This document shows, one piece after another, positions 28,078-39,179 of a stretch of DNA of 53,324 nucleotides. How positions within the stretch are numbered: position 1 is the stretch's first letter; each line of letters begins with the position of its first letter. The notes beneath the pieces were generated by a model. That model ran no database searches and was not told the origin of the DNA. It worked only from the letters and a program-made list of their open reading frames with translations. Position numbers and translations under genes: made by a program. This DNA is from Herbaspirillum sp. (GTDB lineage Bacteria; Pseudomonadota; Gammaproteobacteria; Burkholderiales; Burkholderiaceae_D). The stretch is taken from NCBI GenBank assembly GCA_028291765.1, contig JAQGNR010000211.1, forward strand, positions 1-53,324. The letters are read 5' to 3'.

Positions 28078-29255
28078 AGCGCCTCGCCCAATTGCCTGAA
28101 AAAGCGGCGCCGGCCGCGCGCTCCCGGCCATCGGAAATCCCGATTGAAGAATTCGCTGATGCGTCTTTTTCCGCCGCCGTCATTGCCTGGCAAAAACAGC
28201 ATGGACGGCATGCGCTGCCGTGGCAGAACACGCGGGATGCGTATCGCATCTGGCTGTCGGAAATTATGTTGCAGCAGACCCAAGTCAGCGCAGTCATTCC
28301 CTATTATCAACGCTTCCTGTCGCGTTTCCCGGACGTGGCTTCACTGGCATCGGCGGCATCCGAAGAGGTCATGGCGTTGTGGAGCGGGCTGGGATATTAC
28401 TCGCGTGCGCGCAATCTGCATCGTTGCGCGCAACGCGTGGCGGCGCAATACGGCGGTGTGTTCCCCGACGATCCGGATTTGCTGGCCGATTTGCCCGGCA
28501 TCGGACGTTCGACTGCGGCGGCGATTGCGGCATTCGCCTATGGCAAGCGGGCTGCCATCCTGGACGGCAATGTCAAGCGGGTGTTTGCGCGCACTTTCGG
28601 CGTTGAGGGCTTTCCGGGCGCCAAGCCGATCGAAGATCAATTGTGGCGTCGCGCCGTGCATCTGCTGCCGTTGCAGAATATGGAATCTTATACGCAGGGA
28701 TTGATGGATCTGGGCGCGACGCTTTGCACGCGCAGCAAACCGGCATGCGAGCGTTGTCCGTTGGCGGCGCGCTGTATCGCTTATGCCACTGGCCGGGTCG
28801 ATGAACTCCCTGTGCGCAAGCCGAAGAAAGCCGTTCCGGAACGCAGCACTGCGATGCTGGTGGTGGCCGATAACGATCGCATTTTGTTGCAGCAGCGGCC
28901 CGATAGCGGGATTTGGGGTGGTCTGTTGTCGCTTCCGGAATGTGTTTTAGGGGCAGAGGCCGATAACGATTCGGAAGAAGATTTGAAGCGGCGCGATGCC
29001 GAAATAGCTAGAGTGGTGGCACCGTTCGGCGTAATGCAAAGTTGTGCGCCTCTGCAGGCATTTTCGCATGGATTCACGCATTTCAAATTGCAGGTTGCGC
29101 CGTATCAGGTGGTGCTTGAGAAATGTGTGCCGAACATCGGCCAGCACGATTATGTGTGGTATCCGATCCATAGACTGGCCGATGCGCCGTTGCCGGCGCC
29201 GGTGAAAAAATTGCTGCTGGCGATGTTCTTGCGTTCGGATTTGTTTTCACTCTGA
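28074..29255 (+). CDS. mutY: Adenine DNA glycosylase
   Basis: A 393-residue MutY that removes A opposite 8-oxoG. Catalytic Glu lies in [12 protein letters not shown], and the HhH segment [21 protein letters not shown] and the catalytic Asp in [13 protein letters not shown] are present. The 4Fe-4S loop is C-x6-C-x2-C-x5-C ([17 protein letters not shown]). The C-terminal NUDIX-like domain (about 255-390, [19 protein letters not shown]) reads 8-oxoG. The ATG at 28074 overlaps the mutM stop. An earlier in-frame start lies inside mutM. Its 3' end overlaps the convergent rapZ by 9 bases. Confidence 0.96.
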   Translation: MKRLAQLPEKAAPAARSRPSEIPIEEFADASFSAAVIAWQKQHGRHALPWQNTRDAYRIWLSEIMLQQTQVSAVIPYYQRFLSRFPDVASLASAASEEVMALWSGLGYYSRARNLHRCAQRVAAQYGGVFPDDPDLLADLPGIGRSTAAAIAAFAYGKRAAILDGNVKRVFARTFGVEGFPGAKPIEDQLWRRAVHLLPLQNMESYTQGLMDLGATLCTRSKPACERCPLAARCIAYATGRVDELPVRKPKKAVPERSTAMLVVADNDRILLQQRPDSGIWGGLLSLPECVLGAEADNDSEEDLKRRDAEIARVVAPFGVMQSCAPLQAFSHGFTHFKLQVAPYQVVLEKCVPNIGQHDYVWYPIHRLADAPLPAPVKKLLLAMFLRSDLFSL

Positions 29256-30146
29256 TATATGGTGTGCCGTCTGGGCCGTCAAATCGCTTAATTCGCGATG
29301 GCGCAGTACGACTGTTTCGCTGGCGGTGAAATGCGCGGCCAGATGTTCAGCCAGATAAACCGAGCGGTGCTGGCCGCCGGTGCAGCCGATGGCCACTGTC
29401 AGGTAACTGCGATTATCGCGCTTGAACGCGGGTAACCATTTTTCTACAAAATGCTGGATATCGTTCAATAGATCGGTCACTTCAGGCAGCGCAGCCAGAA
29501 AATCGATGACCGGCTGATCGCGACCGGTCAACGGACGCAGCGCCAGATCGTAATGCGGATTCGGCAGCATGCGCACATCGAATACCAGATCGGCGTCCAG
29601 CGGCACGCCGAATTTGAACCCAAACGATTCGAACAGCAATGTCAGTGGTGCACGCTCGACGGCGATCAATTCATTGATCCAGGCGCGCAGGTTGCTGGCG
29701 CGCAGATCGGAGGTATCGATCAATTGCCCTATTGCTTCGATGGCGCTCATCAGCTCGCGTTCGGTGCGGATGCATTCGACCAGCGTCAGACGATCGGTCG
29801 GGTTTTGATCCGGCAGCAGGCGATGCGACAAGGGATGGCTGCGGCGGGTTTCGGAGAAGCGATTGACCAGCGATTCGGTCTTTGCAGTCAGGAAAAGAAC
29901 CTTGACGTCGTGGCCTTGATCTTTCAGGCGCTGAATATCGCGCGGCAATTCATTGAGCGAAGCGGCGCTGCGCGCATCGACGGCAACGGCTAGCTTGTCG
30001 TCATCTTCCCGCGTGCGGATGGCGACCAGATCGCGCAGCAGTGCAGGAGGCAGATTGTCGACGCAAAAATAACCGGCGTCTTCCACGGCACGTAGAGCGA
30101 CCGATTTACCTGAACCCGAAATGCCGGTGATGAGAATAATTCGCAT
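29247..30146 (-). CDS. rapZ: RNase adapter / nucleotide-binding protein RapZ (YvcJ family)
   Basis: A 299-residue P-loop protein with Walker A GISGSGKS (residues 8-15) at the N-terminus and the RapZ C-terminal signature [17 protein letters not shown]. In enterobacteria RapZ senses glucosamine-6-phosphate and directs RNase E to the sRNA GlmZ; whether that role holds here is unknown. It follows hprK by 28 bases in the order ptsN-hprK-rapZ, linking it to the nitrogen PTS. The ATG at 30146 ([11 protein letters not shown]) is the canonical start; the frame extends 21 codons into hprK. Confidence 0.94.
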   Translation of the reverse strand: MRIILITGISGSGKSVALRAVEDAGYFCVDNLPPALLRDLVAIRTREDDDKLAVAVDARSAASLNELPRDIQRLKDQGHDVKVLFLTAKTESLVNRFSETRRSHPLSHRLLPDQNPTDRLTLVECIRTERELMSAIEAIGQLIDTSDLRASNLRAWINELIAVERAPLTLLFESFGFKFGVPLDADLVFDVRMLPNPHYDLALRPLTGRDQPVIDFLAALPEVTDLLNDIQHFVEKWLPAFKRDNRSYLTVAIGCTGGQHRSVYLAEHLAAHFTASETVVLRHRELSDLTAQTAHHISE

Positions 30147-30174
30147 GGTTGAAATAATACAGCATGCCGACAGC

Positions 30175-31113
30175 TTATTCTTCGTCCATTGCCTTGCGTT
30201 GCCGGGCAATGAATTCCTGCAAGGTATCGATCCCGCGCAACTGCAGAATCGTATTGCGCACGGCGGCTTCCAGCAGCACCGCGATGTTGCGGCCGGCAGC
30301 CACTGGAATGACTACTTTGCGTATCGGCAGACCCAGCACATCTTCAAATTGCGCATCGATGGGCAGACGCTCGTAATTCTCTTCCAGCGTGCTGCGCCGG
30401 ACCAGATGGACGATCAGTTTCAGGCGCATTTTGCGGCGCACTGCGGTTTCGCCGAAGATGGCTTTGATGTCGAGCAGGCCGAGGCCGCGCACTTCAAGCA
30501 GATTTTGCAGCAGCGGCGGGCAGCGGCCTTCAATCATGTTGGGGGCGATGCGGGCGAATTCGACGGCATCGTCGGCGACCAGGCCGTGGCTGCGCGAGAT
30601 CAATTCCAAGCCGAGTTCGCTTTTGCCGAGGCCGGATTCGCCGGTGATTAATACGCCGACGCCGAGCACGTCCATGAATACGCCATGCATCGATATTTGC
30701 TGCGCCAGTTTTTTCGATAAATACACGCGTAGATAATCGATGACTTGCGCGGCCGGCAAGGGCGTTGAGAACAGTGGAATATTTTTTTCGTCGCAGATCG
30801 CCAGGATGTCCGGCGGCGTCGCCAGACCCTGGGCGATGATGAAGGCAGGCGGTTCGCCGGCAACCAGTTCGGCGGTTTGATGGGCGCGCGCTGCCGGCGA
30901 CAGCCGTTGATAATATTCGGTTTCCTGATGGCCGTAGACTTGAATCCGGCCGGGGTGAATCAGATTTAAATGGCCGATCTGATCGGCTGCCGAAACGGCA
31001 TCGCCCGATATCAGCCGTTCGCTGCCGGAAAAACCCGCAAACCAGCCGAGTTGCAGCGATTCGCGATTTTCATCGTACAGTTGCTGGATCGAGAGCGCGG
31101 TATATGAGGGCAT
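30175..31113 (-). CDS. hprK: HPr kinase/phosphorylase
   Basis: A 312-residue bifunctional enzyme that phosphorylates and dephosphorylates HPr on Ser. The N-terminal domain (1-130) is followed by the catalytic domain with Walker A GESGLGKS (residues 158-165), [12 protein letters not shown], and the HprK signature [15 protein letters not shown]. In proteobacteria HprK accompanies EIIA(Ntr) rather than a full sugar PTS, and regulates PTS(Ntr) output. The start at 31113 ([12 protein letters not shown]) follows ptsN by 20 bases; the open frame continues upstream through ptsN in a different frame and is not coding there. Confidence 0.95.
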   Translation of the reverse strand: MPSYTALSIQQLYDENRESLQLGWFAGFSGSERLISGDAVSAADQIGHLNLIHPGRIQVYGHQETEYYQRLSPAARAHQTAELVAGEPPAFIIAQGLATPPDILAICDEKNIPLFSTPLPAAQVIDYLRVYLSKKLAQQISMHGVFMDVLGVGVLITGESGLGKSELGLELISRSHGLVADDAVEFARIAPNMIEGRCPPLLQNLLEVRGLGLLDIKAIFGETAVRRKMRLKLIVHLVRRSTLEENYERLPIDAQFEDVLGLPIRKVVIPVAAGRNIAVLLEAAVRNTILQLRGIDTLQEFIARQRKAMDEE

Positions 31114-31133
31114 TAATACTTTCGAAAGCTGTT

Positions 31134-31607
31134 TCAGGCGGTCTTTTCCAGCGTGGGCAGCCAGTTGGTGATGCGGGTATGGACCGATAACGCATCTGGA
31201 TCGCTGGCCAGCGTATCGCGCATGCCGCTGTCGGAAAACAGCTCTGCAATCTCGGACAGGATTTCGAGATGCTGCTGTGTCACGTTGTCGGGAATTAACA
31301 GAAAAATCAGGAGTTTGACCGGTTCGCCGTCGGGCGACTCGAATGGAATCGGTTCCGCCAGGCGCATGAAGGCGGCGATCGGCGCTTTCAGTCCCTTGAT
31401 GCGGCCATGCGGCACGGCGACGCCGTGTCCCAGCCCGGTCGAACCCAGCCGTTCCCGTGCGAACAGATTGTCGGACACGGTGGATCTGGCGATGCCGCAA
31501 TTATTTTCAAACATTAAGCCGGCTTGTTCGAAAGTACGTTTTTTACTGGAGACTTCCAGATCAACGACTACGTTTTCGAGCGCTAGAATTTTTGCAAGGT
31601 TTGTCAT
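31134..31607 (-). CDS. ptsN: PTS IIA-like nitrogen-regulatory protein EIIA(Ntr)
   Basis: A 157-residue EIIA of the nitrogen PTS. The phosphorylated His is His67 in [10 protein letters not shown]. It receives phosphate from NPr and regulates partners such as potassium transport in other species. It heads the ptsN-hprK-rapZ cluster. In many proteobacteria rpoN and hpf lie directly upstream; here pagP, queF and ilvA are upstream instead. Confidence 0.95.
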   Translation of the reverse strand: MTNLAKILALENVVVDLEVSSKKRTFEQAGLMFENNCGIARSTVSDNLFARERLGSTGLGHGVAVPHGRIKGLKAPIAAFMRLAEPIPFESPDGEPVKLLIFLLIPDNVTQQHLEILSEIAELFSDSGMRDTLASDPDALSVHTRITNWLPTLEKTA

Positions 31608-31759
31608 GAGGCCGGGCGTGGTACAGAAGTGAACTTTTGCGGATTATAGGCTTGTTTTCGGCTTCTGTAACCTTGCTCTGTGCGGCGTATAGGCCTGCTT
31701 ATTTGCGCAGCTGGAATGCGCTATATTTTGTTGCCTGGAGGAAAAATGCGGACGAAAAA

Positions 31760-32335
31760 TCAGCGGAATTCGACGCGCAGAAACATGAATAAGACATCGC
31801 CGTTGCCCTTGTTCTGCGACAACCGCGGCACATAAGACGCCATCAATTTCGTGCTGCGCGTCCCGATCGATGCGAGCGGCAACGCAATCGGAAAAGGTAC
31901 GCCGCTGAAATAATCCTGCCGGCTCATCATCATCGCCGTGTAACCGACGCCTGCTTCCAGGCCGATATCGGCGATCGGGTAGATCCATTCGTAGGCATAG
32001 CCGCCCATTAATTGCGGTTTTTTGTGCGAATCGCTGATGGCCATGAAATATAGCGATTCATCGTTGCCGGAAGCATTGCGGTAGGTGCGTCCATAACCGC
32101 CGCCCCACGATTTTTCGTTCAATTCATTGAGTTGTTGGAGCGAGTATGTGTTGCGCCCATGATGCGCCCAGCCGGACAGATAAACAGAATCGGCGCCATC
32201 GTTGGCGATGGTGCTGATGCGGTCTTTGGCTTCTTGCCATGGGCCAGTGCTGTCGTCGGCTGCAGCAGCCGGAAAGGCGTGCAGCAGGGTGGCGCCGGCA
32301 AATGCGACGGAAAGAAGTTGTTTGGTAACGTGCAT
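31760..32335 (-). CDS. pagP: Lipid A palmitoyltransferase PagP
   Basis: A 191-residue outer-membrane PagP (EC 2.3.1.251) that moves palmitate from phospholipid to lipid A. A signal peptide of about 25 residues (ending FPAAAA) precedes the amphipathic helix (PWQEAKDRISTIAN) and the 8-strand barrel. Candidate catalytic residues are His58/His59 in GWAHHGRNTYS and the Asp102-Ser103 pair in AISDSHKKPQ, with the family segment LMGGYAYEW after it. The C-terminus FLRVEFR is somewhat atypical. In enterics the gene is PhoPQ-controlled; here a 7-bp inverted repeat lies 60-90 bases upstream. It stands alone between terminators. Confidence 0.88.
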   Translation of the reverse strand: MHVTKQLLSVAFAGATLLHAFPAAAADDSTGPWQEAKDRISTIANDGADSVYLSGWAHHGRNTYSLQQLNELNEKSWGGGYGRTYRNASGNDESLYFMAISDSHKKPQLMGGYAYEWIYPIADIGLEAGVGYTAMMMSRQDYFSGVPFPIALPLASIGTRSTKLMASYVPRLSQNKGNGDVLFMFLRVEFR

Positions 32336-32394
32336 GATGACTATTTATTTCGTTGAGATGTTTTTGAACCTCCAAAATTTTATTTCGACTACTG

Positions 32395-32426
32395 GTAACA
32401 AGATCGACAAAACGATTATTTGTTAC
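32395..32426. promoter_or_regulatory. Inverted repeat upstream of pagP
   Basis: GTAACAA (32395-32401) and TTGTTAC (32420-32426) are perfect 7-bp inverted arms 18 bases apart, 60-90 bases upstream of the pagP start. Arm spacing of about two helical turns is typical of a dimeric regulator. The regulator is not identified. Confidence 0.35.
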
Positions 32427-32450
32427 ATGTTTGCAGGGGATTTTTGACGC

Positions 32451-32480
32451 AAAAATGGACGTCCCCCATTCGGGGGGCGT
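32451..32480 (-). terminator. Intrinsic terminator after queF
   Basis: A GC-rich hairpin (32459-32480; five C-G pairs, one G-T pair and three flanking pairs, 4-base loop) is followed on the minus strand by CCATTTTTG. It lies 75 bases downstream of queF and ends the ilvA-queF transcript. Confidence 0.65.
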
Positions 32481-32553
32481 TCGAATGGACGTTTAAAATT
32501 ATTGCTGAAATTAAATAATGCGGAAGGGGGATTCGTACGGGGAAATAGTCGCT

Positions 32554-33387
32554 TTATTGCCTGGCGTGGCGCAGATTGGACGGCATTTTTCCGGTTGAAA
32601 AATTGCTGCGCCACGGATTGATGTCGAGTCCGCCGCGGCGCGTATAGCGCGCGTAGACCGCCAGTTTGATGGGTTTGCATCGGCGCAATATGTCGATGAA
32701 GATGCGTTCAACGCACTGCTCATGGAATTCATTATGTTCGCGCAGGCCGATCAGATATTTCAGCAAACCTTCTTGATTGATCGGCGCACCGACATACTGA
32801 ATCTGCACGCTGGCCCAGTCCGGTTGTCCGGTCACCAGGCAATTCGATTTGAGTAAATGCGACACCAGCGTTTCCTCGACTGCTGCGGTGTCTGGTTCGG
32901 TAAACAGCAGCGCAGGATTGGGCTGATAGCTATCGACTTCGATGTCCAGGCGGTCTAGCAGCAAGCCTTCCATCTGGCCCATCTTGAGCGTGGCGAATTC
33001 GTGTGCCGGTATCAGTGTGATCTGCACCGCTGCGCCAAAGCCGGCCGACAAATCGGCGCGCAGCAGATGCAGCAATGCATCGCTGCCGGCCAGCTTGGTT
33101 TGATTGAACGAATTCAGATAAAGCTTGAACGATTTCGATTCGATGATATTGGGCGAATCCGCCGGCACAATGACGGTTGCAATCGCCACCTCGGGTTTGC
33201 CGCGCAGATTGAGCCATGACACTTCATACGCGTTCCAGATATCCACGCCGAAAAACGGCAGGGCGCCGCTTAAGCCGAGTTCGTCGCGCTTGCCCTGACG
33301 GGCGATCGGAAACAGCAGCGACGGGTCGTACTGCGTGCAATATGCGCTGGGTTTGCCCAGCGGCGAGGCGTTGGCGGAATTGCTCAT
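32554..33387 (-). CDS. queF: NADPH-dependent 7-cyano-7-deazaguanine reductase (QueF)
   Basis: A 277-residue long-form (YqcD/E. coli type) QueF, which reduces preQ0 to preQ1 in queuosine tRNA modification. The tunnelling-fold motif [18 protein letters not shown] is in the N-terminal half. The nucleophile is Cys183 in [11 protein letters not shown], and the substrate Glu is in [13 protein letters not shown]. The ATG at 33387 gives the canonical length; the frame extends 33 codons into ilvA. It follows ilvA by 22 bases, so the two are an operon with no obvious metabolic link. Confidence 0.95.
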   Translation of the reverse strand: MSNSANASPLGKPSAYCTQYDPSLLFPIARQGKRDELGLSGALPFFGVDIWNAYEVSWLNLRGKPEVAIATVIVPADSPNIIESKSFKLYLNSFNQTKLAGSDALLHLLRADLSAGFGAAVQITLIPAHEFATLKMGQMEGLLLDRLDIEVDSYQPNPALLFTEPDTAAVEETLVSHLLKSNCLVTGQPDWASVQIQYVGAPINQEGLLKYLIGLREHNEFHEQCVERIFIDILRRCKPIKLAVYARYTRRGGLDINPWRSNFSTGKMPSNLRHARQ

Positions 33388-33409
33388 GCTTGCTTGTTTC
33401 AACCTTATT

Positions 33410-34936
33410 TCAACCAAGGAATAATTTATACAGGGGATTTTTGCTTTCATCCCAAAAGCGATATCCCAGATTGGCGAGGAAAGCACGGAACGCTTTCATT
33501 TCACCTTTTGGCACTTGCAGGCCGACCAGAGTGCGGCCGACATCGCCGCCCTGGCCGCGGTAGTGGAACAGGCTGATATTCCAGTCCGGATCCATGCTGT
33601 TCAAAAAGCGCATCAGCGCACCGGGACGCTCGGGGAATTCAAAGCGATACAGCAATTCATTGCCGGCCAGCGTGCTCTTGCCGCCGACCAGATGGCGAAT
33701 GTGTACTTTGGCCAGTTCGTCATGGGTCAGATCCAGCGTGCGATAACCGTGTTTTTCAAAACACTTGGCGATCTTGCCGGATTCGTCGTCGCCGCTGCTC
33801 TGGATGCCGACAAAGATGTGCGCCTCTTGCTGATCGCTGATGCGATAGTTGAATTCGGTCACATTGCGCGGCCCGACCAGTTCGCAGAAGCGCCTGAAGC
33901 TGCCGCGTTGTTCCGGAATGGTGACGGCAAATACCGACTCGCGCGCGGTGCCGATATCGGCCATTTCCGCCACGAAGCGCAAACGGTCGAAGTTCATGTT
34001 GGCGCCGCAAGCAATCGTGACCAGGGTTTGGTTCTTGATCGGTTTCTTGCTCAGGCGCGCGCGTTCCACATAAGCCTTGGCGCCGGCGATGGCCAGCGCG
34101 CCGGCCGGTTCGAGAATGCTGCGGGTGTCCTGAAAGACATCTTTGATCGCAGTGCAGACTGCATTGGTGTCGACCAGAATGATGTCATCGACGTATTTCT
34201 GGGCCAGACGGAAGGTTTCTTCGCCGACCAGTTTGACGGCGGTGCCGTCGGAAAATAAACCGACGTCGGGCAAGGTGACGCGCCGGCCGGCCTTCAGGCT
34301 GCGCGCCATGGCGTCGGAATCGGTGGTTTGCACGCCAATGATTTTGATATCAGGGCGCACCGCCTTGACATAGGCCGCGACGCCGGCGATCAGGCCGCCG
34401 CCGCCGATAGCGACAAAAATTGCATGAATCGGGCCCGAGTGCTGGCGCAGGATTTCCATGCCGATGGTGCCCTGGCCCGCGATGACATACGGATCGTCGA
34501 AGGGATGCACGAATGTCAGTTTTTGCTTCTTTTCCAGCGTCAGCGCATGCGTGTAGGCATCGGTATATGACTCCCCATGCAGAACGACCTCACCACCGAG
34601 CGCCTTGACCGCTTCGATTTTGACGTCCGGCGTGGTGGTCGGCATCACGATCACTGCACGGCAGCCGAGTTTGGCTGCCGACAAGGCCACACCCTGGGCG
34701 TGATTGCCGGCCGAGGCGCAGATCACGCCATGCTTTAACTGGGCCGGCGTCAGATGCGCCATTTTGTTATAGGCGCCGCGCAGTTTGAAGCTGCGCACGC
34801 TTTGCATATCTTCGCGTTTGAAATAAATCCGGTTTTCCATCCGTTGCGACAGATGCGTTGCCAATTGCAGCGGCGTTTCTACGGCGACGTCATAGACGCG
34901 CGCGGTTAATATTTTTTGTAGATAGTCTGTAGTCAT
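33410..34936 (-). CDS. ilvA: Threonine dehydratase, biosynthetic
   Basis: A 508-residue IlvA (EC 4.3.1.19), the first step of isoleucine synthesis from threonine. PLP lysine is Lys51 in [14 protein letters not shown]; the PLP phosphate loop is [14 protein letters not shown]. Two ACT-like regulatory domains fill about residues 330-508 ([20 protein letters not shown] and [18 protein letters not shown]), as in the isoleucine-inhibited biosynthetic enzyme rather than the short catabolic form. The promoter must lie in the 224-base gap shared with the divergent FAD/Fe-S gene; a TATAAT-like box is present there but no convincing -35. Confidence 0.96.
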   Translation of the reverse strand: MTTDYLQKILTARVYDVAVETPLQLATHLSQRMENRIYFKREDMQSVRSFKLRGAYNKMAHLTPAQLKHGVICASAGNHAQGVALSAAKLGCRAVIVMPTTTPDVKIEAVKALGGEVVLHGESYTDAYTHALTLEKKQKLTFVHPFDDPYVIAGQGTIGMEILRQHSGPIHAIFVAIGGGGLIAGVAAYVKAVRPDIKIIGVQTTDSDAMARSLKAGRRVTLPDVGLFSDGTAVKLVGEETFRLAQKYVDDIILVDTNAVCTAIKDVFQDTRSILEPAGALAIAGAKAYVERARLSKKPIKNQTLVTIACGANMNFDRLRFVAEMADIGTARESVFAVTIPEQRGSFRRFCELVGPRNVTEFNYRISDQQEAHIFVGIQSSGDDESGKIAKCFEKHGYRTLDLTHDELAKVHIRHLVGGKSTLAGNELLYRFEFPERPGALMRFLNSMDPDWNISLFHYRGQGGDVGRTLVGLQVPKGEMKAFRAFLANLGYRFWDESKNPLYKLFLG

Positions 34937-35160
34937 GAATTCGAATGGCGGGCGGATAGGGATAGGGATGGCTGGGGAGTGAGCTGCTCATTATAATGGA
35001 GCCCGGCTGACCCGTGCTGCGCGGCTGTTTTAGAGAGAATCCATATTTCCGTCAGTCATAGCTTGCCGTAATTGATTGTTGCCCGGCAATTATCCGGATG
35101 CCTCAGCTATGGGCGCAATAAGATAGAATGTCTGTTTAGCAGATCACTCACTATTTACCG

Positions 35161-38100
35161 ATGAACGCCCCCGCCAAAATTCAAGCATTGCTTTCCGATA
35201 CGCCGCACGGCGACGGGTCTGCGCGCTTGCGCGAAATTCCTTATAACTACACCTCGTTTTCCGATCGCGAGATCGTCATCCGGCTCTTGGGCCAGGAAGC
35301 ATGGCATTTGCTGGACGAGTTGCGCGGCAAGCGCCAGACCGGACGCTCGGCACGCATGCTGTACGAAGTTTTGGGCGATATCTGGGTCGTGCGGCGCAAT
35401 CCCTATCTGCAGGATGATCTGCTGGACAATCCAAAACGGCGCGCAGCGTTGATCGAAGCATTGAATCATCGCTTGTCCGAGGTCGATAAGCGCCGCATCG
35501 CCAGCGATCTGGCCGAGGCCGACGATCAAGTTGCGCGGATCCGCAGCGCCAACGTCGAAGCACTGCTGAAAGCGGCGCAAAAAGCGATTGTCGATTTTGC
35601 CGAAGAGTTCAAGCAGACTTACGATTTGCGCAAGCGCGCCACCAAAGTGCTGGGGCGCTATACCGCCAAGGACAACATCAAGTTCGACGGCCTGTCGCGC
35701 GTCTCGCACGTCACCGACGCCACCGACTGGCGCATCGAATATCCGTTTGTCGTGCTGACCCCGGACAGCGAAGACGAAATGGCCGGCATCGTCAAGGCGT
35801 GTATCGAATTGGGCCTGACCATCATTCCACGGGGCGGCGGCACCGGTTATACCGGCGGCGCAATTCCACTGACGCCGCTGTCGGCTGTCATCAATACCGA
35901 AAAACTGGAAGAACTGGGCGCAGTCGAGATGACGGTGTTGCCGGGTCTCGATACGCCGTATGCAACCATTTTCTCGGGCGCCGGCGTCGTGACGAAACGG
36001 GTGACCGACACGGCAGCCAAAGCCGGGTTTGTGTTTGCAGTCGATCCGACTTCATCCGAAGCGTCTTGTATCGGCGGCAATATTGCGATGAATGCCGGCG
36101 GTAAAAAGGCTGTGTTGTGGGGCACTGCGCTCGACAATCTGGCCAGCTGGCGCATGGTGGACCCGAATGGCGATTGGCTCAATGTCACGCGGATCAATCA
36201 CAATCTCAGCAAAATTCATGATGCGCCGGAGGCGACTTTCAAACTGGAATGGACCCATCCGGCTGAAAAAGGCGTGCAAACCGGTGCCCCGTTCAAGACC
36301 GAAACGCTGGTCATTCCCGGCCGTAAATTCCGCAAGGAAGGCCTCGGCAAGGACGTGACCGATAAATTCCTGTCGGGTTTGCCGGGCGTTCAAAAAGAAG
36401 GCTGCGATGGCTTGATCACCTCGGCAGTTTGGATTTTGCATAAGATGCCGACATTTACGCGTACTGTCTGCCTGGAATTTTTCGGTCAGCCGCGCGACGC
36501 GATTCCATCGATCGTCGAAATCAAGGATTTCATGGATGCCGAAACCCGCAAGGGCGGCGCCACGCTGGCCGGTCTGGAGCATCTGGACGAGCGCTATTTG
36601 CGTGCGGTCGGTTATTCGACCAAATCCAAGCGCGGCCTGTTTCCGAAGATGGCCTTGTTCGGCGACATCGTCGGTAACGATGAAAACGCGGTAGCGCAAG
36701 CGGCCTCGGAAGTGGTGCGCATTGCCAACAATCGGGTCGGTGAAGGTTTCGTCGCGGTCAGCCCTGAAGCGCGCAAGAAATTCTGGCTCGATCGCTCGCG
36801 TACGGCGGCCATTGCGAAGCATACCAATGCGTTCAAGATCAACGAGGATGTGGTGATCCCGCTGAACCGCATGGGCGAATATACCGATGGCATCGAACGC
36901 ATCAACATCGAGCTGTCGGCCCGGAATAAATTGCAATTGTTAGTTGAGCTGCGTGCGTTCTTTGCCAAGGGCAATCTGCCGCTGGGCAAGAATGACGATG
37001 CGGAAGGCGAGACTATCCCGGCTGCCGAAATGCTGGAAGACCGCGTGCATCAGGCCGAGCAGGTGCTCGATAGCATCCAGGCGCGCTGGACTTATTTGCT
37101 GGATCACCTCGACCAACCGTTGAGCCAGGCGCAGTCGCACTTGGCGGCGCTATTGCCGGATGCTTTGTCGCAGCCGATTGCACAACGTTTGCTTGAGCAA
37201 CCCGATGTACGCTTATTCGATCTGCTGCAAGACCGGACGATCCGCGTTTCGTGGAAGCTTGAAGTACGCGCGCCATTGCGTCACATTTTCAACGGCGCCG
37301 CGTTCAAGCCGATACTGGAAGAGTGTGCCGAGATTCATAAGCGCATTTTGCGCGGCCGCGTATTCGTGGCGCTGCATATGCATGCCGGCGACGGCAATGT
37401 GCATACCAATATCCCGGTCAATTCCGACCACTATGAGATGCTGCAGGATGCGCATCAGGCGGTGGCCCGCATCATGGTTCTGGCGCGTTCGCTGGATGGC
37501 GTGATTTCGGGCGAGCACGGGATCGGCATTACCAAACTGGAATTCCTGAAGGAAGATGAAATCAGCGAATTCCGCGACTACAAATTGCGCATCGATCCGG
37601 AAGGCCGTTTCAACAAGGGCAAGCTATTGAATCTGCCCGGTCTGGAAGCCGATCTGAGCAATGCGTATACGCCATCGTTCGGTTTGATGGGGCATGAATC
37701 CTTGATCATGCAGCAAAGCGATATCGGCGCCGTCGCCAACAGCATCAAGGACTGCTTGCGTTGCGGCAAATGCAAACCGGTTTGCGCTACGCATGTGCCG
37801 CGCGCCAATTTGCTGTATTCGCCGCGCAACAAAATTCTGGCGACATCGTTGCTGGTCGAGGCTTTCCTGTACGAGGAACAGACCCGGCGCGGCGTTTCGA
37901 TCAAGCATTGGGAAGAATTCGAGGACGTGGCCGATCACTGCACGGTTTGCCATAAATGCCTGACGCCTTGCCCGGTCGATATCGACTTCGGCGAGATCTC
38001 GATGAATATGCGCAATCTGTTGCGCAAGATGGGCAAAAGATCGTTCAATCCGGGTACTGCGGCGGCGATGTTTTTCCTGAATGCAACCGATCCGGCAACG

Positions 38101-39165
38101 ATTAATGTCACACGTGAATTGATGACCGGTTGGGGCTTCAAGGCGCAGCGTTTCGGTAATGATCTGCTGAAAAAATTTGCGCGCAAGCAAACCAGGCGGC
38201 CACCGGCCACCGTCGGCCGCGCGCCGATCAAGGAACAGGTGATTCATTTCATCAACAAGAAAATGCCGGGCAATCTGCCGAAAAAGACCGCGCGCGCATT
38301 GCTCGATATCGAAGACGACAAGATCGTGCCGATCATTCGCGATCCGCTGGCCACCACGGCCGATACGGAAGCGGTATTTTATTTCCCCGGCTGCGGTTCC
38401 GAGCGCTTGTTCTCGCAGGTCGGTCTGGCCACGCAAGCGATGTTATGGCGCGTCGGCGTGCAAACGGTGTTGCCGCCGGGCTATCTCTGTTGCGGTTATC
38501 CGCAACGCGGATCGGGCGATTACGATAAGGCCGAAAAGATCATTACGGATAATCGCGTGTTGTTCCATCGGATGGCCAATACGCTTAATTATCTCGATAT
38601 CAAGACGGTCATCGTGTCTTGCGGGACTTGTTACGATCAATTGCAGGGTTACGAATTCGATAAGATTTTCCCCGGCTGCCGCATCATGGATATTCACGAA
38701 TATCTGCTGGAAAAGGATGTCACCTTATCCGGTGTGACCGGAACGCGTTACATGTATCACGACCCTTGCCATAGCCCGATGAAATTGCAGGACCCGCTGA
38801 AAACGGTGAATGCCTTGATTTCGACCGTCGATGGCCAACTGGTTGAAAAGAACGAGCGCTGCTGTGGCGAGTCCGGCACCTTCGGCGTCAGCCGGCCGGA
38901 TGTCTCGACCCAGGTCCGCTTCCGCAAGGAAGAAGAAATGGTCAAGGGCGCCGACAAAATGCGCGCGGACGGATTTGAAGGTGAAGTCAAGATTCTGACA
39001 TCCTGCCCTTCGTGCCTGCAGGGTTTGACTCGCTATAACGAAGATTCCGGCACTACCGCCGATTACATCGTGGTCGAAATGGCCAAGCATCTGATGGGCG
39101 AGAACTGGTTGCCCGATTACGTTGCCCGCGCCAATAACGGCGGCATCGAACGGATTCTGGTTTAA
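35161..39165 (+). CDS. Large FAD-linked oxidase/Fe-S oxidoreductase fusion with DUF3683 N-terminus
   Basis: A 1334-residue fusion. An N-terminal DUF3683-type helical region (about 1-185) precedes a PCMH FAD-binding domain (about 195-370, [19 protein letters not shown]). An FAD-linked oxidase C-terminal domain (about 380-830) has [15 protein letters not shown] and [13 protein letters not shown]. Two ferredoxin motifs follow ([11 protein letters not shown] and [14 protein letters not shown]), then two CCG domains ([10 protein letters not shown]...[16 protein letters not shown]...CCGESGTFG). It combines in one chain what GlcD plus GlcF/GlpC do as subunits, so it probably oxidises a 2-hydroxyacid and passes electrons to the membrane. 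The substrate is not known. The start is 20 bases or more downstream of a weak TAGAAT box. Confidence 0.88.
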   Translation: MNAPAKIQALLSDTPHGDGSARLREIPYNYTSFSDREIVIRLLGQEAWHLLDELRGKRQTGRSARMLYEVLGDIWVVRRNPYLQDDLLDNPKRRAALIEALNHRLSEVDKRRIASDLAEADDQVARIRSANVEALLKAAQKAIVDFAEEFKQTYDLRKRATKVLGRYTAKDNIKFDGLSRVSHVTDATDWRIEYPFVVLTPDSEDEMAGIVKACIELGLTIIPRGGGTGYTGGAIPLTPLSAVINTEKLEELGAVEMTVLPGLDTPYATIFSGAGVVTKRVTDTAAKAGFVFAVDPTSSEASCIGGNIAMNAGGKKAVLWGTALDNLASWRMVDPNGDWLNVTRINHNLSKIHDAPEATFKLEWTHPAEKGVQTGAPFKTETLVIPGRKFRKEGLGKDVTDKFLSGLPGVQKEGCDGLITSAVWILHKMPTFTRTVCLEFFGQPRDAIPSIVEIKDFMDAETRKGGATLAGLEHLDERYLRAVGYSTKSKRGLFPKMALFGDIVGNDENAVAQAASEVVRIANNRVGEGFVAVSPEARKKFWLDRSRTAAIAKHTNAFKINEDVVIPLNRMGEYTDGIERINIELSARNKLQLLVELRAFFAKGNLPLGKNDDAEGETIPAAEMLEDRVHQAEQVLDSIQARWTYLLDHLDQPLSQAQSHLAALLPDALSQPIAQRLLEQPDVRLFDLLQDRTIRVSWKLEVRAPLRHIFNGAAFKPILEECAEIHKRILRGRVFVALHMHAGDGNVHTNIPVNSDHYEMLQDAHQAVARIMVLARSLDGVISGEHGIGITKLEFLKEDEISEFRDYKLRIDPEGRFNKGKLLNLPGLEADLSNAYTPSFGLMGHESLIMQQSDIGAVANSIKDCLRCGKCKPVCATHVPRANLLYSPRNKILATSLLVEAFLYEEQTRRGVSIKHWEEFEDVADHCTVCHKCLTPCPVDIDFGEISMNMRNLLRKMGKRSFNPGTAAAMFFLNATDPATINVTRELMTGWGFKAQRFGNDLLKKFARKQTRRPPATVGRAPIKEQVIHFINKKMPGNLPKKTARALLDIEDDKIVPIIRDPLATTADTEAVFYFPGCGSERLFSQVGLATQAMLWRVGVQTVLPPGYLCCGYPQRGSGDYDKAEKIITDNRVLFHRMANTLNYLDIKTVIVSCGTCYDQLQGYEFDKIFPGCRIMDIHEYLLEKDVTLSGVTGTRYMYHDPCHSPMKLQDPLKTVNALISTVDGQLVEKNERCCGESGTFGVSRPDVSTQVRFRKEEEMVKGADKMRADGFEGEVKILTSCPSCLQGLTRYNEDSGTTADYIVVEMAKHLMGENWLPDYVARANNGGIERILV

Positions 39166-39179
39166 GGATGGGTGCCATT

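Noticed and set aside
30175..31500. 441-codon version of hprK.
   Set aside because: The first 129 codons are the ptsN gene read out of frame.
31737..31835. GGAGG followed by a 29-codon plus-strand frame antisense to the pagP 3' end.
   Set aside because: Good ribosome site but no family content, entirely antisense to a real gene, no clear promoter spacing.
34937..35160. Leader peptide or riboswitch before ilvA.
   Set aside because: No Ile/Thr/Val-rich short frame and no terminator hairpin found in the gap; only an A/T-rich TATAAT-like palindrome.
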